Shown here piece after piece: positions 1-6,508 of a DNA stretch of 7,078 bases. The notes under the pieces are model-generated. The model did not search any database, had not been told where the DNA came from, and worked only from the letters and a program-made list of their open reading frames with translations. The DNA is from Candidatus Kerfeldbacteria bacterium (GTDB taxonomy: Bacteria; Patescibacteriota; Patescibacteriia; SBBC01; CAIJZX01), in the NCBI GenBank assembly GCA_016194465.1, contig JACQBO010000045.1, positions 1 through 7,078 on the forward strand, given 5' to 3'. Made by a program: the position numbers and the translations under genes. Position 1 is the first letter of the stretch. Every line of letters begins with the position of its first letter.

Positions 1-10
1 CCCCCAACCT

Positions 11-39
11 CCAGCCTCACCCCAGGCTGGATTTTTTTT
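11..39 (+). terminator. Intrinsic terminator, plus strand
   Basis: A perfect 7-bp stem (CCAGCCT at 11-17, AGGCTGG at 24-30) with a 6-nt loop is followed by A and eight T (32-39). The T run is on the plus strand, so it ends transcription of a gene lying left of the window. The T tract overlaps the TAA stop of the convergent minus-strand oxidoreductase gene. On the minus strand the stem is followed by a G-rich, not U-rich, stretch, so it is not a good terminator for that gene. Confidence 0.75.
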
Positions 40-2227
40 ATTTCATCCGCACTTGAATTTGTCCGCTGACGATACGTGTAGGATAGATACGTTGCGGCAA
101 CCGCGCCGGACCATGAACGACAGCGCCGGTCCGAACATCAAACGCCGAACTATGCAACGGGCAAACGATCATTTGTCCGTCAATCGTTCCGTCACACAGT
201 CGGCCACCGGCATGCGAGCACGTATTGTCCATTGCCGTTACCCCATCGCCACGCCGAATCAGGACAAGCGCCTGCCCGGTGACCGTCGTGCAATGCGGCT
301 GCCCGGGCGCAACCTTCTCCATGGCAATAATCGTTTCCCAACCATCATTAATTTCGCCAGATGATTCAGGGACAATCCTCTGACGATAATATGTCCGAAG
401 TCGAATCACGACACCGGTGATCGCCGTCGCCGCGAACAGCCAGAGATACTTTAACCATGTGGATTGGACATCCGATCCTAGAAACCATGAGTGGATCCAT
501 ATGGAAACAAATAAAACATAGTTTAAATAGTGGATGGTGTGCCAGACTCGTTTTAAAGAACTGAGGCGCATGAGCAGAGCAGTCCCAGCGGTAGTACACA
601 TGATCAGGAGCTGAAAATAACCAAGCCAGACATACGGCACGAGTTTCGGGGCCACAAATGTCCGACCCCAAAATGCCGCGTGACCGACCCCGATAAAGAG
701 TAGCAGGGGGTGGAGAAGCGCGAAGGTGAGCGCAAACGCCCCTTCGCGTCGGTGGAATGTAATAATCCTGGGGATTACTTTCTTCAATAAGCTCTGACTT
801 GTCCCGATCATGAACTGCGTCCAAACCAGAGTAAAAGCATAGAGCCCAAACAAAGGAAAAATCCGATGACTAAAGCTCAACAAGTCCGTGCCTTGTAAGA
901 AGGCCAAGCCACCCCGCTGGTGAAAAAAAACGTAGCCCGGCGTGAGAAAAATAAGCGCCCACGCAGCGGCGAGCACCCAGCCCAGTGGCCGAATCTTTGA
1001 CCCGGCTGTTTTTGACGTTTTCTTCTTCAATTGAATGTTATTACGAGAAAAATCAAACAGCTTGGCCGAAGCATTCTCACGACCGAGGACAAGATCCGTG
1101 GCAATCCCGGCCGCCATGGCTCCCATGACCATTCCGTTTCCATTCAGTCCGGTGATTACCACGACTTTGTTTCCGTGCCACGGATGAGCCGCGACATATG
1201 GTAAACCGTCAACCGTTTCCCATAAACTACCAGACCATTGCCTGGTCACGGTAAAATCACCCGGTAGACGATGTCGCAAGAATGCTTTTAACTTATTCCA
1301 TGATTCCTCAGCAGTTACTTTGCTACCTTCCTGATCTGCACCGCCAAGCATGATCGTTCCCCGACTAGATCGGGGATCATCGAGCTTGCGGAAATATTGA
1401 TATGGTCGATCCGTGTCCCAAAAAATATTTTTACTCAAGACTAGCGGCCCAGAATATTCGGCGGTCACAGCATAGGTTGTTTTCTGCTTCAGGTGCGGGG
1501 CGAATTCGGGAAAAATTGGTAGGGGTTGCCCCGTGGCAATGACGAGCCTCTTAGCTCGCACTGATCCGCCATCGGTGGTCACGAGCACTTCATCGCCTAC
1601 AACTTCAAAGCCGACCATGGGTGATTCTTCATACACCTTGACTCCTTGTGCGGTGGGCCGATGCAGCAGAGTAAAAATAAACTTCCGAACATCGAAAGCG
1701 CCCTCGCCCTGGACACGGATGGCTTCCTTGATCATCGAGCCAGCGGAGGTTGCCGCTTCGCCTGTAACCCATGCTGATTTTGGTTCAACGTCTTTCATCA
1801 CCTTCCATTCGGCAGCTAACACGACGTTGTCACTTTCATAACTGACATCAAAGGAATCGGCCGCCTGAAAATCACAGTCAATGTTCTCTTTTTGAATCAG
1901 TTCTCGAAGCCATGTCTGCGCCTGCGTTGTGGCTTGAAAAACATTTTTAACAAAATCCAAGCCATGACGTTTTGCCAGGTCGGTCAAAATCACGTCCGGG
2001 ACGCGTGTCACAAACGCCGTCGTAAAACCAGTATCACCGGTGGCGATATGATTTTTTTCTAACAACACAACGTTCTGTCCCGCGACCGCCAAACGATAGG
2101 CGGTCATCACCCCAGCGATTCCTCCACCCACGACGACGACATCACTTCCGACCTCGCCTGAGAGGGCTGACCATTGTTTTTTATCCGGCACTGAATCAAG
2201 CCACGGCGAAGTATTTTTTATCTCCAT
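38..2227 (-). CDS. Membrane FAD oxidoreductase / ferric-reductase-like / Rieske fusion protein
   Basis: 729 residues, three domains. (1) Residues ~28-395: DAO-type FAD oxidoreductase, with the dinucleotide-binding GGGIAG at 34-39, the ribose-binding acid E57 and the C-terminal FAD-closing segment around 355-385. (2) Residues ~413-610: six predicted membrane helices of the ferric-reductase-like type. The pairs H492/H506 and H566/H579, spaced 14 and 13 residues, fit two stacked b haems. (3) Residues ~625-729: Rieske [2Fe-2S] domain with CSH at 670-672 and CPLH at 689-692 (ligands C670, H672, C689, H692; 16 residues between the motifs). Electrons could pass from FAD to haem and the Rieske cluster, but substrate and direction are unknown. 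DAO-Rieske proteins such as B. subtilis YhfW are known; the membrane cytochrome domain between the two is the odd part. The ATG at 2227 starts just before the FAD domain; only a weak GGA precedes it. It appears monocistronic here and convergent with the terminator at 11-39. Confidence 0.93.
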   Translation of the reverse strand: MEIKNTSPWLDSVPDKKQWSALSGEVGSDVVVVGGGIAGVMTAYRLAVAGQNVVLLEKNHIATGDTGFTTAFVTRVPDVILTDLAKRHGLDFVKNVFQATTQAQTWLRELIQKENIDCDFQAADSFDVSYESDNVVLAAEWKVMKDVEPKSAWVTGEAATSAGSMIKEAIRVQGEGAFDVRKFIFTLLHRPTAQGVKVYEESPMVGFEVVGDEVLVTTDGGSVRAKRLVIATGQPLPIFPEFAPHLKQKTTYAVTAEYSGPLVLSKNIFWDTDRPYQYFRKLDDPRSSRGTIMLGGADQEGSKVTAEESWNKLKAFLRHRLPGDFTVTRQWSGSLWETVDGLPYVAAHPWHGNKVVVITGLNGNGMVMGAMAAGIATDLVLGRENASAKLFDFSRNNIQLKKKTSKTAGSKIRPLGWVLAAAWALIFLTPGYVFFHQRGGLAFLQGTDLLSFSHRIFPLFGLYAFTLVWTQFMIGTSQSLLKKVIPRIITFHRREGAFALTFALLHPLLLFIGVGHAAFWGRTFVAPKLVPYVWLGYFQLLIMCTTAGTALLMRLSSLKRVWHTIHYLNYVLFVSIWIHSWFLGSDVQSTWLKYLWLFAATAITGVVIRLRTYYRQRIVPESSGEINDGWETIIAMEKVAPGQPHCTTVTGQALVLIRRGDGVTAMDNTCSHAGGRLCDGTIDGQMIVCPLHSSAFDVRTGAVVHGPARLPQRIYPTRIVSGQIQVRMK

Positions 2228-2234
2228 AATCCAA

Positions 2235-2263
2235 ACTATGCCATTTTTACTTAGCTACGTCAA
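2235..2263 (-). promoter_or_regulatory. Possible promoter of the oxidoreductase gene
   Basis: Read on the minus strand, TTGACG (plus 2258-2263) is followed after 17 nt by CATAGT (plus 2235-2240). The predicted start would fall within a few bases of the ATG at 2227, giving an almost leaderless mRNA. That agrees with the poor Shine-Dalgarno sequence. The -10 box is only a 4/6 match, so this is tentative. Confidence 0.35.
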
Positions 2264-2302
2264 CTTTACACAGCCTTTCCCCCATGTTGTAACCAACTAT
2301 TC

Positions 2303-2331
2303 TTGACAGTCCTGCCGAAACGGTGTAGCCT
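2303..2331 (+). promoter_or_regulatory. Sigma70-type promoter for the large structured RNA
   Basis: A consensus -35 TTGACA (2303-2308) is separated by exactly 17 nt from TAGCCT (2326-2331), a -10 with consensus first, second and last bases. It points right, away from the oxidoreductase gene and into the structured RNA; initiation would be near 2338. The -35 and spacing are ideal and the -10 is weak. No better plus-strand promoter was seen between here and the 23S gene. Confidence 0.5.
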
Positions 2332-2353
2332 GAGAAGTACGCAAATGCTTATC

Positions 2354-2447
2354 CATAACGGCCCCCGTATGCAACAACCGGCCAATCAGGAGACAATCGT
2401 CGGCTAAATCCGTCTAGAGCATGTTATTTGCAACGGGCCGCCGACGA
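2354..2447 (+). promoter_or_regulatory. Leader with candidate antiterminator helix
   Basis: The first ~100 nt after the presumed start form a small hairpin (CAU/AUG plus ACGG/CCGU, 2354-2371). They also contain UCGUCGGC at 2397-2404, perfectly complementary over 8 bp to GCCGACGA at 2440-2447. That second strand takes in the 5' arm and loop of the terminator at 2438-2457, so the two helices cannot form together. This is the layout of an attenuator or riboswitch expression platform. I recognise no aptamer, and there is no leader peptide with an obvious codon run. Confidence 0.45.
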
Positions 2448-2457
2448 GGCGGTTTTT
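2438..2457 (+). terminator. Intrinsic terminator inside the leader
   Basis: CCGCC (2438-2442) and GGCGG (2448-2452) form a 5-bp all-GC stem with a 5-nt loop, followed immediately by five T (2453-2457). The stem can be lengthened by G-U pairs between the preceding GG and the first two T. It lies about 120 nt downstream of the presumed start, before the main body of the structured RNA, and could act as an early stop that is conditionally bypassed. Confidence 0.5.
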
Positions 2458-2901
2458 GATTCGTCCGGAGGACGAATCGAACCCTGAGCCACCGCAGTGG
2501 CGAAGGGTCTACCCGCCGAGTACATTCACAAACCATCGAACATCATCCTGAAACGAGATCTCATTCCCGTTTCTCATCTGATCTTCGAAAATAGTGCGTG
2601 GTGACAGAAAAAGTACGAAGACCGAAAGGTCGAACTCCGTCGGACTTTACGGAGTATAAGCTCAACGTCATCTGACTACCACGCCGCGAACTTCCGTGGA
2701 CGCGTTCCCAAACCCACGACCAACTTCCTAACCGCAGCACTTAGTCGTGGTGCAAAGGTGCACAAGAACGCTCCACGGATCTTCTTGGGAGTACTGTGAT
2801 GGTTGGTAGCATCCGTTCCAGTCTCGCACTACCGGCTGTTCGGTACTCCCTTAACCTTCGCGCCACGCTACACAACTCGCGACACCACCTCCGCCCGGAA
2901 A

Positions 2902-2913
2902 CCTCCTCAGGGG
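2902..2913 (+). repeat. Repeated 12-nt hairpin module, copy 1
   Basis: CCTCCTCAGGGG folds as CCUC/GGGG (one U-G pair) around a CUCA tetraloop. The identical 12-mer recurs at 3517-3528, inside the terminal hairpin. Two identical apical hairpins 615 nt apart in one RNA may be a shared docking element. Confidence 0.6.
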
Positions 2914-3477
2914 ATCCCGACGAACGGCGCGATGATGTTCCTTCCCAGCTTTGGAGTGCCGTGTCATAACGACTGCGCACGACCAGTGAGCCTGTGCAAA
3001 CCGCGGTCCGCGCGGCACTTCATCTTCTTCCCACGTCTGTCGAGTTCTGCAACACCCTCGCGCCCTGCGTCAGGAGCGACAACGAACGGCACCACCGTTC
3101 ACGACAGGTCCGTGGGACTACTCCATCGCGCCAAACGGTTAAAGTCTTATCCGGCTGGGGGAAAGCGGGCAGACGGGAGCCGGGCGGCGCGATCCTTGTT
3201 CATTCCATCACAAAGGCGCCAAGCGCGTTCCGGATCGAGGCAGTGGGCTCACCCAAAATATCGGGTGCCGCTGCGCAGAAACTCGGCCGGAGCCCTTGGC
3301 GCTATCCTTCGGAGCGGGAACGTTCACAGCCGAACCCATGGGGTCGCCCGCAAGGGTAACGAGGGGGACGCCGTGCCGTTCACCGCTCCTATCTTCGCGG
3401 CAGTGCGCTGTGTCAGGGACTAGGGAACGGCCCCTAGTACCCACCGGCGCACTGCCCGCTCTTTCCACCTTATGTTC

Positions 3478-3579
3478 TTTGTACCGAGTGGTACTGTCCA
3501 ATCGTTGCCTTCATAGCCTCCTCAGGGGTGAAAGATTGCAACTGTGCTTCCCGGACAGTACCCTCGGTACAGATTTTTT
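3478..3579 (+). terminator. Terminal hairpin with U tract ending the large RNA
   Basis: Arms 3478-3499 and 3553-3573 pair over 21 bp with a single bulged U (3489). Six T follow at once (3574-3579). Stem plus U6 is terminator architecture, but the loop is large (about 53 nt) and itself folded. It may therefore serve both as the last domain of the RNA and as its 3' end signal. If it stops RNA polymerase efficiently, the 23S gene needs another promoter, which I could not find in 3580-3864. Confidence 0.65.
3517..3528 (+). repeat. Repeated 12-nt hairpin module, copy 2
   Basis: Same CCTCCTCAGGGG hairpin as at 2902-2913, here in the apical part of the terminal hairpin (3478-3573), above a GUUGC/GCAAC helix (3504-3508/3536-3540 region). 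Confidence 0.6.
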
Positions 3580-3864
3580 CTCCTGAACCTGCCGAAAGAT
3601 CGACATCAGTCCCTGTCCTCACAACGTGAGACCAACCGAGTGCTGTCAATCGAGATCATTGACAACTGAATAGGTCGTCCAATTGCCACGAGCCGTGGCG
3701 TTGGACAAAATGGTAACGAAATAGAAGCATCAAGTAGAAGAATCAAAAGCGGCGCCAGTAACTTTGTTGATGGTTCCGGTAGAGATTCTCGTCCGCCCCG
3801 TACCTTTATGGTTCGGGGTCCATAGAGATTCATGCAGTGCTGCATGAATCGTGTCTTGACGTTC
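3580..3864 (+). other. Structured spacer before 23S, no tRNA
   Basis: No gene is seen in these 285 nt. Hairpins: CTCAC/GTGAG at 3618-3630; GTCAAT/ATTGAC at 3645-3663; a strong arm 3677-3689/3695-3706 with a bulged T; 3796-3804/3810-3818; and a perfect 10-bp hairpin at 3827-3850 with a GTGC loop just ahead of the 23S 5' end. The stretch ATTGACAACTGAATAG at 3658-3673 resembles the anti-termination/processing region of many 16S-23S spacers, which suggests this DNA descends from, or still is, an rRNA operon spacer. No tRNA-Ile or tRNA-Ala is present. Confidence 0.6.
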
Positions 3865-4099
3865 AGTCAGAACACTAAGGGCGTATGGTGAATGCCTCGA
3901 CATCAACAACCGACGAAGGACGTAGGAGCCTGCGAAAAGCCTCGGGAAGGTGGCAACCAACCTGTGATCCGGGGATGTCCGAATGGGGTAACCCGGCAGC
4001 GATTGAATCCGCTGTCATCCACATCTGAATATATAGGGTGTGTGAGGAGGACCAAGCGAACTGAAACATCTTAGTAGCTTGAGGAAAAGAAAACAATCC

Positions 4100-4152
4100 G
4101 TGTGACAGATTTTGGAAGCATCGGCAACGGTGCATCCGGACATCCGTCACAC
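4100..4152 (+). other. 23S expansion arm near E. coli 228-232
   Basis: Between the conserved GGAAAAGAAA (4083-4092) and ATTCCC (4155-4160), where E. coli has only a few nucleotides, lies an arm with base stem GTGTGAC/GTCACAC (4100-4106/4146-4152). It is topped by a UUGGA/UCCGG helix and a 6-bp stem with a GCAA tetraloop (4118-4133). It may be retained as an expansion or excised like an intervening sequence. Confidence 0.8.
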
Positions 4153-4189
4153 ATATTCCCTGAGTAGTGGCGAGCGAAACGGGAAGAGC

Positions 4190-4465
4190 TCAAACTTTTA
4201 GATCTGCTTCCGCAAGGGAGCAAGGTTCACAAGACCGCATGTTCTGAGGGTGTTGCGAGTGAGTAACGTCTAAAGCTTGTCCTCGTGAAAACGGGGACCT
4301 GAAGATCTGGATACCGGATCAAGTCCGGTATCACCCTTCGGGTGACTTTAGGAGTAAAGCGCATGTCTGACCACTCCCCCTGTCTCCCCCTCTCCTCCCC
4401 GCGAAAGCGGGGACCGAGGAGAGGGGGCCGGGGGGTGAGGTCACGACCAGTTCATAGCCGAAGTG
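4190..4465 (+). other. Large 23S expansion near E. coli 270-305
   Basis: About 275 nt stand where E. coli has roughly 50. They comprise a GCAA-capped hairpin (4206-4221), a perfect 9-bp hairpin (4310-4318/4324-4332), a hairpin with a short UUC loop (4331-4345) and the long palindromic arm at 4368-4443. Conserved sequence resumes with TGGAACGGCCCGCC at about 4468. All segments fold as separate arms, so the expansion looks structured rather than degenerate. Confidence 0.8.
4368..4443 (+). repeat. Palindromic repeat-like arm inside the 23S expansion
   Basis: Nested stem: TGACC/GGTCA (4368-4372/4439-4443), CCCCC/GGGGG (4376-4380/4431-4435), a 10-bp C/T-rich helix (4386-4395/4418-4427), a CCGA bulge, then TCCCCGC/GCGGGGA (4396-4402/4407-4413) with a GAAA tetraloop. 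Composition and layout resemble the dispersed 'CCCTCTCC...GGAGAGGG...GGGTGAGG' palindromes of many bacterial genomes; read as protein it gives the usual SSPRKRGP-like artefact. I infer it arrived as a mobile palindrome. Confidence 0.6.
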
Positions 4466-4619
4466 GCCTGGAACGGCCCGCCAAAGAGAGCGATCGCCCC
4501 GTAGGCGAAATGAACCCTCAAAAGCTTTACTGGTTATTCGACTCGAGTAGCATGAGACACGTGAAATCTTGTGCGAAACCGGGAGGACTAGACTCCCAAA
4601 GCTAAATATTGTTGGTGAT

Positions 4620-4656
<37 letters not shown>

Positions 4657-4713
4657 CACCCCGGTGAGGGGAATGAAATAGTATCTGAAACCATATGCTT
4701 ACAAGCAGTCGTA

Positions 4714-4733
4714 GTCCCCGCGCAAGCGGGGAT
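4714..4733 (+). repeat. Palindromic repeat-like tip on 23S helix 25
   Basis: TCCCCGC/GCGGGGA (4715-4721/4726-4732) closed by a GCAA loop forms the tip of helix 25, just after ACAAGCAGTCG. The sequence matches the very common bacterial short palindrome whose translation reads DIPACAG-like. A natural helix tip could look the same, so the mobile origin is inferred. Confidence 0.5.
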
Positions 4734-4839
4734 GTCGGCGTGCCTATTGAAGAATGAACCTACGAGTTGTTTCAACCTACAAAGATTAAGGTCGAGTAGA
4801 CCGAAGTCGCAGTGAAAGCGAGCCTTCAATGGCGATTGC

Positions 4840-4890
4840 TCTGATTGAGCTGGTGTCCAAGCGCAAGTTTGGTCCCCTGCTCATGACGAG
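4840..4890 (+). other. 23S expansion arm near E. coli 650
   Basis: An extra ~50-nt arm between the conserved AGTGAAAGCGAGCC block (4811) and ACCCGAAGCCGGGTGA (4908). Nested helices are CTC/GAG (4840-4842/4888-4890), GAGC/GCTC (4847-4850/4879-4882) and a 6-bp stem CCAAGC/GUUUGG with a GCAA tetraloop (4857-4872). Confidence 0.7.
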
Positions 4891-5288
4891 ATAGTAGTTT
4901 GAAACAGACCCGAAGCCGGGTGAGCTACCCATGACCAGGATGAAGCGGCGGTAAAACGTCGTGGAGGTCCGAACCCGTGAGTCGTGCAACGCTCTGGGAT
5001 GAGTTGTGGGTAGAGGAGAAATTCCAATCGAACTCGGCGATAGCTGGTTCTCCGCGAAATAGTTTTTGGACTAGCGTTGGATGTTTCACATTGGTGGTAG
5101 AGCACTGAATGGGATCACGTGGAGCAATCCTAGTGATTCCAACCAAACTCCGAATGCCAGTGTGCCAAGTCCAGCAGTCAGTCCGTGGGGGCTAAGCTCC
5201 ACCGGACGTGAGGGGAAGAACCCAGATCTCCAGTTAAGGTCCCAAAATCGATGCTCAGTGTTAAAAGGCAGTGTTGGGGCTCAAACAA

Positions 5289-5346
<58 letters not shown>

Positions 5347-5712
5347 GAGCCTTGGTGCGCCGAAAATGTATCGGGACTTAAGCATCGTACCGAAGCTGAG
5401 GAATGGATCGTCAGTGATGATGATCCTTTGGTAGCGGAGCGTTCTGTACGCGTCGAAGCGGGCCGCGCGAGCAACCGTGGAGTGTACAGAAGTGAGAATG
5501 TAGGTATAAGTAGCACAACAGCGGGTGAGAACCCCGCTCGCCGTAAATCCAAGGTTTCCTGGGCAACGCAAATCGTCCCAGGGTGAGTCGGGCCTAAGGT
5601 GAGGCCGAAAGGCGTAACTGATGGACAGCAGGTTAATATTCCTGCACGACGACGTGATTATCCTTATGATGACGCATGTATTGATTCCACTGGTTCTTTG
5701 GTTATGGACCAT

Positions 5713-5750
5713 CCCGCCAAAAGGCGGGAGCAGATTGGCTCGCGAGAGCC
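5713..5750 (+). other. Divergent 23S domain III-IV arm with two GC hairpins
   Basis: In the variable stretch between TTAATATTCCTGCAC (5632) and ACCGACACAGG (5819) are two compact hairpins: CCCGCC/GGCGGG with an AAAA loop (5713-5728) and GGCTC/GAGCC with a GCGA tetraloop (5737-5750). The whole variable stretch is slightly shorter than in E. coli, so this is divergence rather than insertion. Confidence 0.6.
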
Positions 5751-5918
5751 GACCAATGTGGGAAATGTATGGGCCGAGAAAAGTCATGAGGTTACGTCAC
5801 GGCGTCTCCGTACCGGAAACCGACACAGGTGGATGGGCAGCAAATCTGCCAAGGCGTACGAGAGAACCCTCGTTTAGGAACTCGGCAAAACAGTGGTCGT
5901 ACCTTCGGTATATGACCT

Positions 5919-6022
5919 ACCCCACACCAATCGGGGTGATAATGACTTTTTAAAGAAGCGAAAATTCAAGGTCCGAATTCGCTTTGAAGGAAAGATACAT
6001 TGTCAATCGATTGGTGTGGGGT
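5919..6022 (+). other. Enlarged 23S helix 63 arm
   Basis: A perfect 14-bp stem (5919-5932/6009-6022) closes a ~104-nt arm that contains a second 7-bp hairpin (5956-5962/5978-5984). E. coli helix 63 (about 1707-1751) spans about 45 nt. Helix 63 is also the site of the eukaryotic expansion segment ES27, a solvent-exposed position tolerant of insertions. Confidence 0.8.
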
Positions 6023-6441
6023 TGCAATAAATGACGTCAACCGACTGTTTACCAAAAACACAGGTCCCTGCGAAAGCGTAAGCTGATGTATAGGGGCTGA
6101 TGCCTGGCCAGTGTCAGAACGTTAAGGGGAGAGGTGCAAGCCTTGATCCGAAGCGCTGATGAACGCCGGCGATAACTATAATCGTCCTAAGGTTTGCCAC
6201 ATCATGAAGATGGTGTGGTGAAGGACTAGGACGGTTGTATGAGGTAAATAGTCCCACGAGTTCCAAAGAAAATAATGTAGCGTGCCAATTCATTGGCATC
6301 ATACATGTGCAGCGAAAGGAATAGTAACTGCCTCGTTATACAGTAATGTATAAATGGTCCTGCTAAATGAGAATGATTCTCGTTAGCGAAAACTTGTCCG
6401 ACACAATATTGCCAAAAACAATACTGGTCGGATCCGCCAAA

Positions 6442-6508
6442 GTCCCGAGCATAGTCGAGGGGCGACGGCGGAGCTATATCGGTGAAACCCCTTCGATAAA
6501 CTCAGGGC
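6442..6508 (+). repeat. Inverted repeat of a dispersed-palindrome type in the intron core
   Basis: Segments 6442-6462 and 6488-6508 are imperfect inverted copies. Their sequences (GAGCATAGTCGA on one side, CTTCGATAAACTCAGGGC on the other) match a well-known short repeat of bacterial genomes. The right copy coincides with P5 and its loop, so the repeat appears to have become part of the ribozyme. Confidence 0.5.

Larger units (their letters stand above)
2338..3579 (+). ncRNA. Very large structured non-coding RNA, unrecognised
   Basis: About 1.24 kb, bounded by a promoter and a terminator hairpin, and filled with nested stems. Examples (5' arm/3' arm): 2458-2466/2470-2478 (9 bp); 2481-2485/2504-2508 enclosing 2489-2492/2497-2500; 2596-2602/2678-2684 enclosing a GAAA-capped hairpin (2620-2631) and 2634-2640/2649-2655; 2693-2707/2766-2779 (14 bp, one bulge) enclosing 2714-2720/2744-2750; 2787-2794/2843-2850; 2858-2864/2926-2932; 2955-2961/3013-3019; 3029-3042/3102-3117; 3125-3132/3186-3193 enclosing 3151-3156/3178-3183; 3216-3223/3295-3302; 3311-3322/3377-3389, with a GCAA-capped hairpin at 3346-3357; 3397-3408/3447-3459 enclosing 3416-3425/3432-3442. 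The GNRA loops occur on the plus strand, fixing the sense. Reading frames here overlap on both strands and show no domain or clear ribosome site. I see no 16S, tmRNA, RNase P, SRP, group I or group II signature. Size and style recall GOLLD, ROOL or OLE RNAs, but I cannot match it to any of them. Confidence 0.75.

Noticed and set aside
366..824. Second minus-strand frame of 152 codons and plus-strand frames at 53-364 and 1533-1841
   Set aside because: Shadows of the oxidoreductase gene, which has full domain support in its own frame.
2611..2631. Sarcin-ricin-like AGTACGAAGACC suggesting a displaced 23S 3' fragment
   Set aside because: The flanking sequence does not continue into the 23S 3' domain; the similarity is limited to a few bases.
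2803..3423. Open frame of 206 codons on the plus strand, with other frames at 2741-2980 (minus), 2994-3359, 3208-3501 (minus) and 3296-3586
   Set aside because: They overlap each other on both strands, are low-complexity in Arg/Ser/Pro, match no family, lack clear ribosome sites, and the DNA is better explained by nested RNA helices.
2338..3579. 16S rRNA hidden in the structured region
   Set aside because: None of the universal 16S blocks (530 loop, 790 region, 900-920 region, 1400/1500 decoding region, anti-Shine-Dalgarno tail) is present on either strand.
2596..3579. Group II intron, suggested by GTGCG at 2595-2599 and the size
   Set aside because: No domain V hairpin with its catalytic triad and no reverse transcriptase frame; the structured RNA ends in a terminator-like hairpin instead.
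3827..3850. Perfect 10-bp hairpin before 23S as a terminator
   Set aside because: No T tract follows and it lies ~15 nt before the rRNA; more likely a processing or spacer structure.
3600..3864. tRNA gene in the spacer
   Set aside because: No cloverleaf with a T-loop (GTTCRANYC) and matching acceptor stem was found.
4714..4733. CRISPR-like palindromic repeat
   Set aside because: Single copies without regular spacing or spacers; no array anywhere in the window.
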